Positions 53,639 to 61,904 of a DNA stretch of 64,000 bases are shown here, piece after piece (the stretch's first letter is position 1; each line of letters starts with the position of its first letter). The position numbers and the translations under genes were made by a program. The notes under the pieces are model-generated. The model was not told the DNA's origin and made no database searches. It saw only the letters and a program-made list of their open reading frames with translations. The DNA is taken from the NCBI RefSeq assembly GCF_000423465.1, contig NZ_AUIA01000011.1:124001-188000 (forward strand), read 5' to 3'. The DNA is from Propionicicella superfundia DSM 22317. GTDB lineage: Bacteria; Actinomycetota; Actinomycetes; Propionibacteriales; Propionibacteriaceae.

Positions 53639-54783
53639 GCGTCCTCCGGGAAGAGCGGGTCGTCGGGAATGGAGAGGTCGGCGTCGCGATAGCGGCCGGC
53701 CAACGGGGTGAGCCGCCAGGCGCCGTCGGACAGCACGTGCAGCAGGCCCAACGCGGTGAGCCGCTCCTGGGCGGCGACCAGTACCGCAGACGGCGACTCC
53801 TGGAGGGCCTTGGTGAGGTGTCTGCTGCTGGAGGCGTGCAGGTCGGTGGCGAGCCGGCGTACCTTCTCCGCAGGGCAGACGCGGAACGATCCGGTGTCCT
53901 CCCGCGCGGCGCCCTCCAGGAGGTGCAGCGAGACCCAGTCGACGGTGGTTGCGGAGGGGAAGTCGACCTGGAGGTCGGCGGGGAGGTCACGGTCGGCGGG
54001 CAGGACGAGGGTGATGGCATCGCTTCGGATCTCCACCGAGCCGCCCGTCATCTCCTCGGCACGCGACGCCAGTCGGGTCCGCTGCCCGCTGAGGTAAGCC
54101 CGCGAGGACTCCGGCAACTCGTCGACGAGGATGGCCTGGGTCTCCACCAGCGCGCGCAGCAACTCGACACCGCGAGTGTCATCCTCGGGCTCGCCTCTTC
54201 GGGCAAGCGCCAGGTCGACGTCGCCGGTGTCGATCAGCATCATCAGCGCGTCGCGGTGGAGCAGGTAGCCGGCACCGATGCCTTCGCCCGAACGCTCCCA
54301 GCCTTCCACCAACTGCTCGTCGGTGCGGGGCTCCAGTACTCCGTGCCCGACGAGCAGGCGCACCGCCGCGATCAGACTCTGACGGTGCGGGCGCAGGTTC
54401 GGGTCGTAGGGCCAGCGGCCGAGTCCAGCGGTCGCCAGCCGGACGACGTCGGAGAGTTCTTGCAGCGTTATGGCGTCTTCGTGATGATCGTCGAGGCACG
54501 CTGCCGCGTACAGCGTGAGAAGCAGCACAGCCCGGCGCGGGGCCTCGCCGTCGGGGACCGCGACACCGCCGTCGAGAGGGACGCGCCGGAGCCGATAGCA
54601 GCGGTCGAGGTGGACCAGTCGGTAGTCGAGTCGGCCGCACCACGTGGTGAGGGTTGCGGCGTGCCGGTGGACCAGCGGGTAGAGCGCCGGGTGCGACCAG
54701 GGTGTGACGACCTGGGACGACAGCAAGCCCAGGAAGGCGCGCTGCTTGTCCGCGTCGTCCGCGCGCCGCATGGACTCGGTCAT
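53635..54783 (-). CDS. jetB: JetB-like subunit (TIGR02678/DUF2398)
   Basis: A 382-residue protein of the DUF2398 family, the KITE-like partner that bridges kleisin and SMC heads in Wadjet-type complexes. It opens with DADKQRAFLGLLSSQVVTPW and carries VHRHAATLTTWCGRLDYRLV, AVLLLTLYAAACLDDHHEDA, then winged-helix-like stretches (LRALVETQAILVDELPESS) and ends PLFPEDA. The length is normal for the family and there is no internal stop. ATG 54783 overlaps the jetA stop (ATGA). It is translationally dependent on jetA, whose frameshift may reduce its expression. Confidence 0.88.
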   Translation of the reverse strand: MTESMRRADDADKQRAFLGLLSSQVVTPWSHPALYPLVHRHAATLTTWCGRLDYRLVHLDRCYRLRRVPLDGGVAVPDGEAPRRAVLLLTLYAAACLDDHHEDAITLQELSDVVRLATAGLGRWPYDPNLRPHRQSLIAAVRLLVGHGVLEPRTDEQLVEGWERSGEGIGAGYLLHRDALMMLIDTGDVDLALARRGEPEDDTRGVELLRALVETQAILVDELPESSRAYLSGQRTRLASRAEEMTGGSVEIRSDAITLVLPADRDLPADLQVDFPSATTVDWVSLHLLEGAAREDTGSFRVCPAEKVRRLATDLHASSSRHLTKALQESPSAVLVAAQERLTALGLLHVLSDGAWRLTPLAGRYRDADLSIPDDPLFPEDA

Positions 54784-56211
54784 GTGCCGAACTCCACATC
54801 CGCGTCGGGCATGGCGAGCCGGCCGTCGGGGATCGTCAGCACAGCGGACCCCGGGCGGGGACGGAGGATCAGGCTCCAGCGGCCGTCGGCGCTCCGTCCT
54901 GTGCTCACGCCGTCACCGGAGCGCTGGTTACGGGCGATCGAGACCAGTTCGAGGAAGAGCTCCGCCTCGGTCGCGCCGAGCGCGCCCCAGGCGCTGAGCG
55001 GGGTCCCGGAGCGGGCGGCCAGGGAGGATCCGGCCCGCTCCAGATCAGCCTGAGCCCGGGCCGCCAGCAGGCGGGCCTCGGCCCGGGCCGCCGAGGTGTC
55101 GGCGATGCGGGTGGCTCGCCCGGTCAACGCGCGAGCGCCTTGCGTTCGCAGTCGGCGCGAGATCGCGGCCGGAGGTGCATCCCAGGTGGAGGTCTGTGGT
55201 CCCGCAGCGATATCGGGCGTCTCCCAGGTGACGTGCCGAGCGGAGTACAGGCCGGTGGAGGTGCACCACAGGCGCCAGGCGTCGTCGTCGGTGTCGGCCC
55301 GTTCGAGCGCGGCGGCCAGGCGGAGCAGATCGGCTTTACGCGAGACGGTGCCGCCCACGGCCAGCAGAGTGCGGTGGCTGCGCAGCACGGGGGTGACGGC
55401 GTCGCGGATCTGCCGCCGCAGCCGTTGTGCTTGGGGGTGATCGCCGGAGAACCACGTGGCCAGAGTGTGGACCACCGCGCGCATCTCCTCGGCGGCATCG
55501 GTCAGCGCGATCTCGGCGGCCTCAGCTCCGAGCCGCGCCAGAGCCATGGCCCGCCAGTCCGGCGCGGGCACCTCGCGGAGCCGGGGCAGGGTGGCGGCGA
55601 TGTCGTCGGTCCACGCGTCGACTCCGGAGCCCCACGCCTCGACGTAGGAGAGGATCGTCTCGAGCAGGCGGGTGACCTTCTGCTCGGTCGGTGCCCCGCC
55701 GAGTGCCGCGGTCAAGAGCCGCGAGAGTCGCAGTGAGGCGCTCCACGAGAGTGACTGGCGCCAGCAGCACGGCGGTCGACGTCGTGCCGAGGTCTGCCTC
55801 GATGCGCCGCGCCGCCGCGTTGAAGGCGGAGCCGGCCTCCGTCAACTGGTAGCGGTGGCGGTTGCGGAGGAAGTCCGGCTGGGACTCGGCGCGGTCCTGC
55901 CATGACTCGCAGGTGCCCCAGTCGACGAGTTGACGCATGCGGCTGTCGAGGTCGAGGTCGGAGAGGAGGCCCCGGGTGGCGTCGCCGGGGAGCCGCGCGC
56001 GGACGAGTGCCTCGAGCTCGTCGTGCCCGATGCCCGTGAGCGAGTGCATGCGCTCGTCGTCGAGGATGTCGACGATGAGGCGATACTGCTTCGCCAAGGG
56101 GCCGGTGAGATAGGACGCAGCGGTCACAGCTCCCGGCAAGGACAGGAGCTGCCAGGGGGTCGGTGCTGGGACGTCCACCATCGCCTCCGTCGTCTCGCCA
56201 GGTTCCGACAT
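54780..56211 (-). pseudogene. jetA: JetA-like subunit (TIGR02677/DUF2397), split by a frameshift
   Basis: Kleisin-like first subunit of the cassette, readable only by changing frame. The N-terminal part (from ATG 56211; alternatives ATG 56181, GTG 56178 with GGAGG) runs SYLTGPLAKQYRLIVDILDD, VDWGTCESWQDR and RHRYQLTEAG to VTLVERLTATLAALDRG. The family then continues one frame over from about 55715 as LGGAPTEQKVTRLLETILSY through HPQAQRLRRQIRDAVTPVLR and STGLYSARHVTW to the stop at 54780. The shift lies at CCGCGG (55706-55711); a lost CG dinucleotide would explain it. Restored length is about 477 residues, normal for the family. Either genuine inactivation or a sequencing error. Confidence 0.8.
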
Positions 56212-56545
56212 TCTAAGCTTCGCCACCGGGCGAGAGCTTGCGCGGGCCTGAGCCGTCTCCATCTTGGGAGGGATCGTGAGGATGATGAACGGGCTCCGCT
56301 TCACCGGGACCCCCCGACAAGGCATTTCGGAACTCAGCAGTCGCGTAGCCCGATGGCGATTCAACCGGTGGAGCCTCCGGCCAGAAGGTCGCCGCAGACA
56401 TCTGACCGGATGGCAGGCCCTTGGGCGTCCCAGCCGCCTGACTGCTGACCGATGGGCACTGCCCCGTCCCGACGTGCTGGCCCGTGAATGTCCGGGCCAT
56501 CGCCTACTGTAGCGGTGAGGTCGCGACGGAGGAGGCCGACGAAAG
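56212..56545. other. Intergenic region between divergent jetA and DUF262 remnant
   Basis: About 330 bases with no convincing gene on either strand. Minus side: TAGAAT touches the jetA ATG. Plus side: TACTGT just upstream of GGAGG before the DUF262 GTG. It is a plausible home for both promoters, and nothing else is recognised. Confidence 0.4.
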
Positions 56546-57166
56546 GTGACCGAGATCGCCACTCGGACCAGGGCCGGGGTGTACCGGATCGAGGATCTCG
56601 CGAGCCTCGTCGCGCAGGGGCGCCTCCGCGTGCCAGAGTTTCAGCGGAACTTCCGCTGGGTGCGCAAAGACGTTCTGAACCTCTTCGACAGCATTCTCAA
56701 GGGCTATCCGATCGGCAGCTTGTTGCTGTGGAGCCGGCCAGCCGGAGCAGCCCAGGTGAGGCTGGGCGAGTTGAGCATCCCGGCGCCCGAGACCACCGAG
56801 GCGATGTGGGTCGTCGACGGCCAGCAGCGCATCACGGCCATTGCGAACGCAGTCGACCAGCTTGCCTACGACGCTTCCGAGCGCTTCCGGATCGACTTCG
56901 ATCTGGCCAAGAACGAGTTCGTCCCGGGTGGCGGCGGAGGCGACGAGCCGCGGGTACCGCTTCCGGTGCTGTTCGATCTGCGACGCCTGCTGGAATGGGC
57001 GCAGGCCCGGCCGGACGCCGCATGCGCCATGTTGGCCCCCTACGTAAGCCCAGCCCAGGACGGTCGAGACAGCGACACCCCGCTTCGCCGACCGTCGGCG
57101 CGTGGAGGCGCGGCATCTGCTCTGAGCTCGTCAGCCTGCTCTCGGCGGGACGGGCCGCGGTGTTGA
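56546..57166 (+). pseudogene. DUF262 (GmrSD N-terminal type) protein, truncated
   Basis: The first 155 or so residues are a clear DUF262 ParB-like nuclease domain: IEDLASLVAQGRLRVPEFQR, FRWVRKDVLNLFDSILKGYP, IGSLLLWSRP and VVDGQQRITAIANAV with the DGQQR motif. Family members run on for hundreds of residues. Here homology stops near LRRLLEWAQARPDAA (about 57,030) and the frame ends in 50 residues of low-complexity out-of-family sequence. The breakpoint marks a deletion or recombination joint. Intact relatives include type IV restriction enzymes, so this is a dead defence gene beside the Wadjet cassette. Confidence 0.78.
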
Positions 57167-57278
57167 GCCCGGAAGGTGCATGCGGTGGACTACGGAGGAG
57201 GGGCGCGATCCGGCACGATTTCGTCCGTTCCGCAGGCGGCCCGGCGAGGGCGACTACGTAGCGCGTGGCACAGGCTGC

Positions 57279-57284
57279 TATGCA
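57279..57284 (+). promoter_or_regulatory. -10 box of ABC transporter operon
   Basis: TATGCA, 6 nt before GTG 57291. It lies inside an imperfect inverted repeat GGCTGC-tat-GCAAGCC that could be an operator. Confidence 0.45.
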
Positions 57285-57290
57285 AGCCCT

Positions 57291-58202
57291 GTGAATCCTG
57301 TGTGTGCTACAGCCGCAATCGTCCTGCGGAACGTCCACAAACGCTTCGGTGACGTCGAAGCGGTGAAGGGCGTCGACCTGGAGATCCCCGCAGGCGAGGT
57401 GGTCGCCCTGCTGGGCCCCAACGGTGCGGGCAAGACCACCATCATTGACATGGTGCTGGGCCTGTCGATGCCCACATCGGGCTCGGTCACGGTTCGCGGA
57501 ATGACCGCCCGGGAAGCGGTGGATGCCGGTCTGGTGGCCGCGGTCACCCAGACGGGCGGGCTGCTGAACGACATCGCAGTGGGTGACCATGTGCGCATCG
57601 TCGCCGATATCTTCGGCTACGGGAAGCAGCGTGCCGATGAGGTCATGGCGCAGGTGGGAATTGCCGGCATCGCGCACCGCAAGACCCAGATGTGCTCCGG
57701 CGGGGAGAAGCAACGCCTCAAGTTCGCCATGGCGCTGATCCCGAACCCGGAACTGATCATCCTCGACGAGCCGACCACCGGGATGGACGTGGCTGCTCGT
57801 AAGGCGTTCTGGGGGGATATCCACGACCAGGCGCTCTCTGGTCGAACGGTCCTGTTCGCGACGCATTACCTGGAGGAGGCCGACGAGTACGCCGACCGCG
57901 TGGTCGTGATCGCGGAGGGAGTCGTTGTCGCCGACGGGACAACGGCCGAGATCCGCAACCTGGCCGCGGGACGTACCGTTCAGGCTGACTTCCCCTCCGG
58001 TGAGGCGGCAGCGACGGCCGCGGCGCAGGTGCGGGACGGCAGCATCGTGTGCGAACTCCAGGGTCCCCGGCTGATCGTCCACACCCAGGATTCCGACCGC
58101 GTCGTCGCGGCCCTGAGCACAGCCGGAGGACGCAACCTGACAGTGACCTCCGAGTCCCTGGAAGCCGCCTTCCTCAAGCTCACCGAACGGAGCAACGCAT
58201 GA
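57291..58202 (+). CDS. ABC transporter ATP-binding protein (drug-efflux type)
   Basis: A 303-residue ATPase. Walker A LLGPNGAGKTTIIDMVLGL, Q-loop AVTQTGGLLNDI, signature MCSGGEKQRLKFAMALI (CSGGE, slightly off LSGGQ), Walker B LIILDEPTTGMD and H-loop VLFATHYLEEADEYADRV. The last 90 residues are the regulatory tail typical of DrrA-like exporters. GTG 57291 is preferred because a -10 box lies 6 nt before it and the domain starts directly after. Its TGA overlaps the permease ATG. Confidence 0.94.
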   Translation: MNPVCATAAIVLRNVHKRFGDVEAVKGVDLEIPAGEVVALLGPNGAGKTTIIDMVLGLSMPTSGSVTVRGMTAREAVDAGLVAAVTQTGGLLNDIAVGDHVRIVADIFGYGKQRADEVMAQVGIAGIAHRKTQMCSGGEKQRLKFAMALIPNPELIILDEPTTGMDVAARKAFWGDIHDQALSGRTVLFATHYLEEADEYADRVVVIAEGVVVADGTTAEIRNLAAGRTVQADFPSGEAAATAAAQVRDGSIVCELQGPRLIVHTQDSDRVVAALSTAGGRNLTVTSESLEAAFLKLTERSNA

Positions 58203-59032
58203 CGGCCACCACTGTTTCGCGTCGCACGGCCGAGGACGGAGCCGATCGATCCCGCGTGTCCCCTCGCCCTGTGAGCTTGGTCTACCTGGGTGTCGAACTC
58301 AAGCGGATGGGCACGCGGGCGGTCACCCTCCTGTTCTGCGGTGCCATGCCCGTCGTCTTCTACTTCCTGTTCGGTTCCATGCAGGGTATGGACCAGATGT
58401 CAGGGCGTGGCAACGGCAACGCCGTCCTGCTGTGCTTCATGGCGTTCTACGGGGCCTGCATGACCGCCGCCACCGAGGCGATGACGATCGCCCACGAGCG
58501 TCCACTGGGCTGGAACCGGACGCTGCGCCTCACCCCCCTTCGGCCATGGAGCTACATCGTCGTCAAGTCGGGCTCCGCAGTCATCGGCGCTCTGGGCAGC
58601 GTGGCCGTGCTCTACGTCGTCGCCGCGATCTGGCACCAGGCCGTCATGCCCGGTTGGATCTGGCTGGCGGCGGTCGGCATCGCACTGCTCGGTGCGCTCA
58701 CTTTCGCCGCGATCGGACAGATCCTGTGCCTGCTGCTCAACCCCGACCGGAGCACCGGCCTGCTCGTTCCGGTCATCCTGTTCTGCAGCTTCCTCTCCGG
58801 CGTGTTCACCCTTCCGTTGAGCGGAGATTTCTTCGCCGTCCTGCAGCAGATCGTCCCGATGGGGGGCATGGTCAACCTCGTGCTCGCCCTGTTCGGCCCC
58901 GATGCGAAGATCAACGACCTCGGCGGCATGGCGGTGGGCGACTGGCGGATCTGGGCGAACCTCACCGGCTGGATCGTCGTCGGCTTCGCGGTCGCTGCCT
59001 GGGCCTGGCGGCGCGACACCAAGCGCCAGTAG
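58199..59032 (+). CDS. ABC-2 type transporter permease
   Basis: A 277-residue permease with six membrane segments: TLLFCGAMPVVFYFLFGSM, NAVLLCFMAFYGACMTAATEA, IVVKSGSAVIGALGSVAVLY, GIALLGALTFAAIGQILCLL, LLVPVILFCSFLSGVFTLPL and a last helix ending AWAWRRDTKRQ. ERPLGWNRTLRLTPLRPWSY is the coupling-helix region seen in ABC-2 permeases. It forms an exporter with the overlapping ATPase. No sensor kinase is present, and the MarR gene at 59.4 kb is the nearest regulator. Confidence 0.93.
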   Translation: MTATTVSRRTAEDGADRSRVSPRPVSLVYLGVELKRMGTRAVTLLFCGAMPVVFYFLFGSMQGMDQMSGRGNGNAVLLCFMAFYGACMTAATEAMTIAHERPLGWNRTLRLTPLRPWSYIVVKSGSAVIGALGSVAVLYVVAAIWHQAVMPGWIWLAAVGIALLGALTFAAIGQILCLLLNPDRSTGLLVPVILFCSFLSGVFTLPLSGDFFAVLQQIVPMGGMVNLVLALFGPDAKINDLGGMAVGDWRIWANLTGWIVVGFAVAAWAWRRDTKRQ

Positions 59033-59081
59033 CCACGACGGTCCGGACGATGAGCAGGCACAGGTTCGGTTCCTCACATCT

Positions 59082-59235
59082 CTGAACCGCGCTGGGTTCT
59101 TTGGAGGCTCGTGATCTTGGAGACGAGGATGAGCACGTGCCGAAGGAGCAGGTGCCCGGGAAGCCGCAGACGCGGCGCTATACCCCGGCGAAGGTCGGCG
59201 CGAACGTCAGGCCGGTGACCCACATCTGGGACCGT
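59082..59235 (+). mobile_element. IS3-family insertion sequence remnant (left end and start of orfA)
   Basis: TGAACCGCGCTGGGTT followed by TTTGGAGGCTC (59082-59109) looks like an IS3-type left end. From GTG 59136 the frame reads VPKEQVPGKPQTRRYTP, the usual beginning of an IS3 orfA transposase, then loses similarity after about 25 codons. No orfB or right end is present. It is a scar, not a functional element. Confidence 0.6.
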
Positions 59236-59400
59236 GCGCCCGTCACCTCGAACTCCGCGAGAGCCGCGAGAGCCGCGAGAGGACCATCGCCCGATACCCG
59301 GCGGGGCGTGACACTGACGCTGCGGCGGAATGGACGGGCCGCGAAATCAGGATCACCCCCAGCCCGGGCGACAATATCTCAGGTAGCTTATTCTAGTTAG

Positions 59401-59913
59401 ATGACTGACAGTGATGCCTCGGGGTTCTGCCTTCCTGCGCCTCGCCGGGGTGAGGTGGAGTTCGTTGCGGACTTGGGGGCTCGGCTGGGGTCGCATATCA
59501 AGGCGGCGGAGCAGGCGATGATCGCGGCGAAGGCGGAGGCGTTGCGTCCGTTTGAGTTGACGGTGGCGCAGTACGCGGCTCTGGTGTCGCTGTACTACGT
59601 CCCGGGGCAGTCGTCGGCGCAGTTGGCTCGGGTGGCGGCGGTGACGCCGCAGACGATGGGCACGACGCTGGACAAGCTGGAGGCCAAGGGGCTGGTGCGG
59701 AGGGAGCCGTCGTCGTTGCACCGCAAGGTGCTTGTGGTGACGTTGACGCCGGCGGGTGAAGCGTTGGTACTGCGTGCGGATGAGGTCGCGCGGGCGGTCG
59801 AGCAGCGGCTGGGTGAGGCGTTCAGCGAGCAGGAGCGCACGCTGCTGCGCGACCTGTTGCAGCGGGCCGCGACGGCGCTGCGCGGCGACCCTGCTGCGGC
59901 GGTCGATCAGTAG
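59401..59913 (+). CDS. MarR family transcriptional regulator
   Basis: A 170-residue winged-helix protein. Core: FVADLGARLGSHIKAAEQAM, FELTVAQYAALVSLYYVPG, SSAQLARVAAVTPQTMGTTLDKLEAKGLV and wing RREPSSLHRKVLVVTLTPAGEA. The sequence just before ATG 59401 is AT-rich (TTATTCTAGTTAG) and includes TATTCT as a possible -10 box. Its stop runs a few bases into the 3' end of the decayed aldo/keto reductase gene on the other strand. It may govern the ABC pair upstream or the quinone oxidoreductase downstream. Confidence 0.92.
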   Translation: MTDSDASGFCLPAPRRGEVEFVADLGARLGSHIKAAEQAMIAAKAEALRPFELTVAQYAALVSLYYVPGQSSAQLARVAAVTPQTMGTTLDKLEAKGLVRREPSSLHRKVLVVTLTPAGEALVLRADEVARAVEQRLGEAFSEQERTLLRDLLQRAATALRGDPAAAVDQ

Positions 59914-60263
59914 CGGGAACCGTATGCTGCAGGAGGCCTGGTCAGGCGGTCTCGTTCATCGGCAGTGAGGCGGATGTCGAGGGCGGCGAGGTTGTCTGCG
60001 AGGTGGATGCTGCTTCGGGTGCCGGGGATCGGGATCACGTTGCCGGCGAGGTCGAGCAGCCAGGCCAGCGCGATCTGTGCCGGTGTTGTGTGGTGCGCGG
60101 GGGTGATGCGTGCGACTTCTTCGGATGGCACGGTTTCGGTCGAACGCTTCGGTGATGAACCGTGCGTTGCCGGCGCGGAAATCCCCGTCCTCGAAGCTGT
60201 CGGCGGTGAGGGTGCCGGTGGCGTCACTCGCGGCCCGCCGGAACCGAGTTCGCGCTTGTCCAT
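59907..60263 (-). pseudogene. Aldo/keto reductase, internally deleted and frameshifted
   Basis: ATG 60263 opens MDKRELGSGGPRV, a normal aldo/keto reductase N-terminus. The next family-like segment is GTLTADSFEDGDFRAGNARF then ITEAFDRN in another frame, which in intact enzymes lies about 200 residues later. A further shift returns to TTPAQIALAWLLDLAGNVIP, IPGTRSSIHLADNLAALDIRL to the stop. So the middle of the barrel, including the catalytic Tyr/Lys region, is gone and at least two frame changes are needed. It is non-functional and diverges from the intact oxidoreductase. Confidence 0.8.
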
Positions 60264-60285
60264 CTCGTCTCCATTCTCAGCATGA

Positions 60286-60317
60286 ATCAGTACGCTGATA
60301 CTATGTAGGGTACTGAT
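60286..60317. promoter_or_regulatory. Candidate operator between the reductase remnant and the oxidoreductase
   Basis: Perfect inverted repeat ATCAGTAC (60286-60293) and GTACTGAT (60310-60317) around a 16-nt spacer. Within it CTGATAC recurs (60295-60301 and 60314-60320). It ends 25 nt before ATG 60343, overlapping any promoter there. Confidence 0.6.
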
Positions 60318-60342
60318 ACTCGCCATTGGGGAGGCGTGCCGG

Positions 60343-61311
60343 ATGAAGGCGATGCAGATCACGAGTTACGACGGGCCCGATGGGCTGAGCTACCGCGAGA
60401 TGCCCGCGCCCGTGCCGGGAGCGGGGCAGGTCGCGTTGGATGTGGAGTTCGCCGGCGCGAACTATGTGGAGGCACTGTTCGCGGGAGGCTTCGTCAACAT
60501 CCCCTTGCCGTGGGTGCCCGGCATCGAGGCGTCCGGACGCATCCGGGTGCTCGGCGGGGGCGTGACCGGGCTCGCACCCGGCCGGCCGGTCGCGGCGTTG
60601 ACCATCAACGCCGGCGGCGGTTACGGGCAGGTCGCGGTCACCCATGCCGGCCTGGTCGCGCCCCTGCCGCCAGGAATGGACCCGGCTCTGGCAGCGGCGG
60701 TGCCCTCGAACACCACGACGGCTCTGCTCGTGCTCGAACGAGTCGCCCACCTCCAACCCGGTGAGCACGTCCTGGTGCACGCCGCCGCCGGAGGCCTGGG
60801 GTCGCAGTTCGGGCAGATCGCCCGCCTCCTCGGCGCCGCGCGAGTGGTCGGGGTCGTCGGCAGCGAACACAAACGACAAACCGCGCTCGACCTGGGCTAC
60901 GACGACGTGTGGATGCGCGCCGACCTTGCAGACCAAGAGCCCGGACAGTTCAACGTCATCGCCGATCCCGTCTCCGGGGCAGGCCGACAGGCAAGCCTCG
61001 GGCTGCTGCGCCTGGGCGGACGACTGCTCGCCGTAGGCGACGCCGCCCAGGACGGGGACCAGCAGATCGCCAGCAACACACTCTGGTTCGGCGGGATCGG
61101 CGTACTCGGCTTCAACCTCGGTGCACTCTCCGCCGCGCAACCGCACACCGTGGGCACCTACCTGCGGCGCGCCCTCGCGCTCGTGGCCTCCGGCGAGGTG
61201 ACCGTACACGTCGCCGAGCAAGCACCGATCCAAGACGCGCCCCGTATCCTCGCCGCGCTGCGCGACGGCACGACGATCGGCAAGACCGTCCTGGTCCACG
61301 AGACCGCCTGA
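60343..61311 (+). CDS. Zinc-independent NADPH:quinone oxidoreductase (MDR family)
   Basis: A 322-residue medium-chain dehydrogenase/reductase of the quinone oxidoreductase type. The GroES-like N-terminal domain reads MKAMQITSYDGPDGLSYREM, VEFAGANYVEALFAGG and WVPGIEASGRIRVLG. The Rossmann domain has VLVHAAAGGLGSQFGQIARLLGA and VVGVVGSEHKRQTALDLGYD. Structural zinc cysteines are absent. It probably reduces quinones or reactive enones with NADPH. GGGGAGG lies about 10 nt before ATG 60343. It is intact, unlike its divergent neighbour. Confidence 0.92.
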   Translation: MKAMQITSYDGPDGLSYREMPAPVPGAGQVALDVEFAGANYVEALFAGGFVNIPLPWVPGIEASGRIRVLGGGVTGLAPGRPVAALTINAGGGYGQVAVTHAGLVAPLPPGMDPALAAAVPSNTTTALLVLERVAHLQPGEHVLVHAAAGGLGSQFGQIARLLGAARVVGVVGSEHKRQTALDLGYDDVWMRADLADQEPGQFNVIADPVSGAGRQASLGLLRLGGRLLAVGDAAQDGDQQIASNTLWFGGIGVLGFNLGALSAAQPHTVGTYLRRALALVASGEVTVHVAEQAPIQDAPRILAALRDGTTIGKTVLVHETA

Positions 61312-61430
61312 CTCACCCCAAGCTCAGCCCCGTACGCCCGGGCTGGGCACTCCACAGGAAGCACAAGAAGCCGATGAATGATCGTGTCGCGTCGCCGCTG
61401 TCTTGCTCAGAACAGCGCTGCCCACGATGA

Positions 61431-61760
61431 ACAGCAGTCGGCGGCCAACGAGGTCGCCCATCTGCGTTCGTCCGCACCAGCCTCGACGACTCGCTGATCC
61501 TGCTGTCGAACGTCACAGACATCCACGCGAACGCCGACTACGCTATCCGCCGGCTATGCAACCAGGCTCTGTTCAAGGCGATCTACGTCGATGAGGACAA
61601 CGGCATCCGGGTTGGTTACCGGTCGCCCCACGACGGGCTCAGCATTGCCGAGTTGCAGGCCGATGCGTTGACCTGGGCGGCCGAGGCAAAGAAAACGGGT
61701 CAGGCGGGAACTTCCTCCAAGGGCGGGCCCTTGGTCGCACGTTCACACTTGACCCATTTG
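61431..61760 (+). pseudogene. Serine recombinase, C-terminal fragment
   Basis: An open frame without a start codon, following a stop at 61428. It reads RTSLDDSLILLSNVTDIHAN, ADYAIRRLCNQALFKAIYVD, EDNGIRVGYRSPHDGLSIAE, then a polar tail. This is the pattern of the last part of large serine recombinases (helical coiled region, then the NQALFKAIYVDED strand pair). The catalytic domain is absent. The frame runs on antisense into tRNA-His before stopping at 61821-61823. It is the likely remnant of an element that integrated at or near the tRNA 3' end. Confidence 0.6.
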
Positions 61761-61761
61761 G

Positions 61762-61835
61762 GGTGGATGACGGGACTCGAACCCGCAACGTCTTGGACCA
61801 CAACCAAGTGCTCTGCCAATTGAACTACACCCACC
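61762..61835 (-). tRNA. tRNA-His (GTG)
   Basis: On the minus strand, G-1 plus acceptor GTGGGTG pairs with CATCCAC-C, including the extra G-1:C73 pair unique to histidine tRNA. D-arm GTTC...GAGC; anticodon loop TTGTGGT gives GTG; T-arm GCGGGTTCGAGTCCCGT. The 3' end faces the serine-recombinase fragment. Confidence 0.95.
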
Positions 61836-61904
61836 ACGCCCCCCGAGGCGTACCCCGTAGGGCCAGCAAAGTCTATCCGAGGCGGCGCGTGGGAGGGAAA
61901 TCGA

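Noticed and set aside
57167-57290. Extended N-terminus for the ABC ATPase starting at 57180
   Set aside because: Residues before GTG 57291 are not ABC-like, and a -10 box sits 6 nt before that GTG.
59101-59400. 99-codon frame between the permease and MarR genes
   Set aside because: Only the IS3 orfA-like beginning, in a different frame, is recognisable; the rest is low-complexity.
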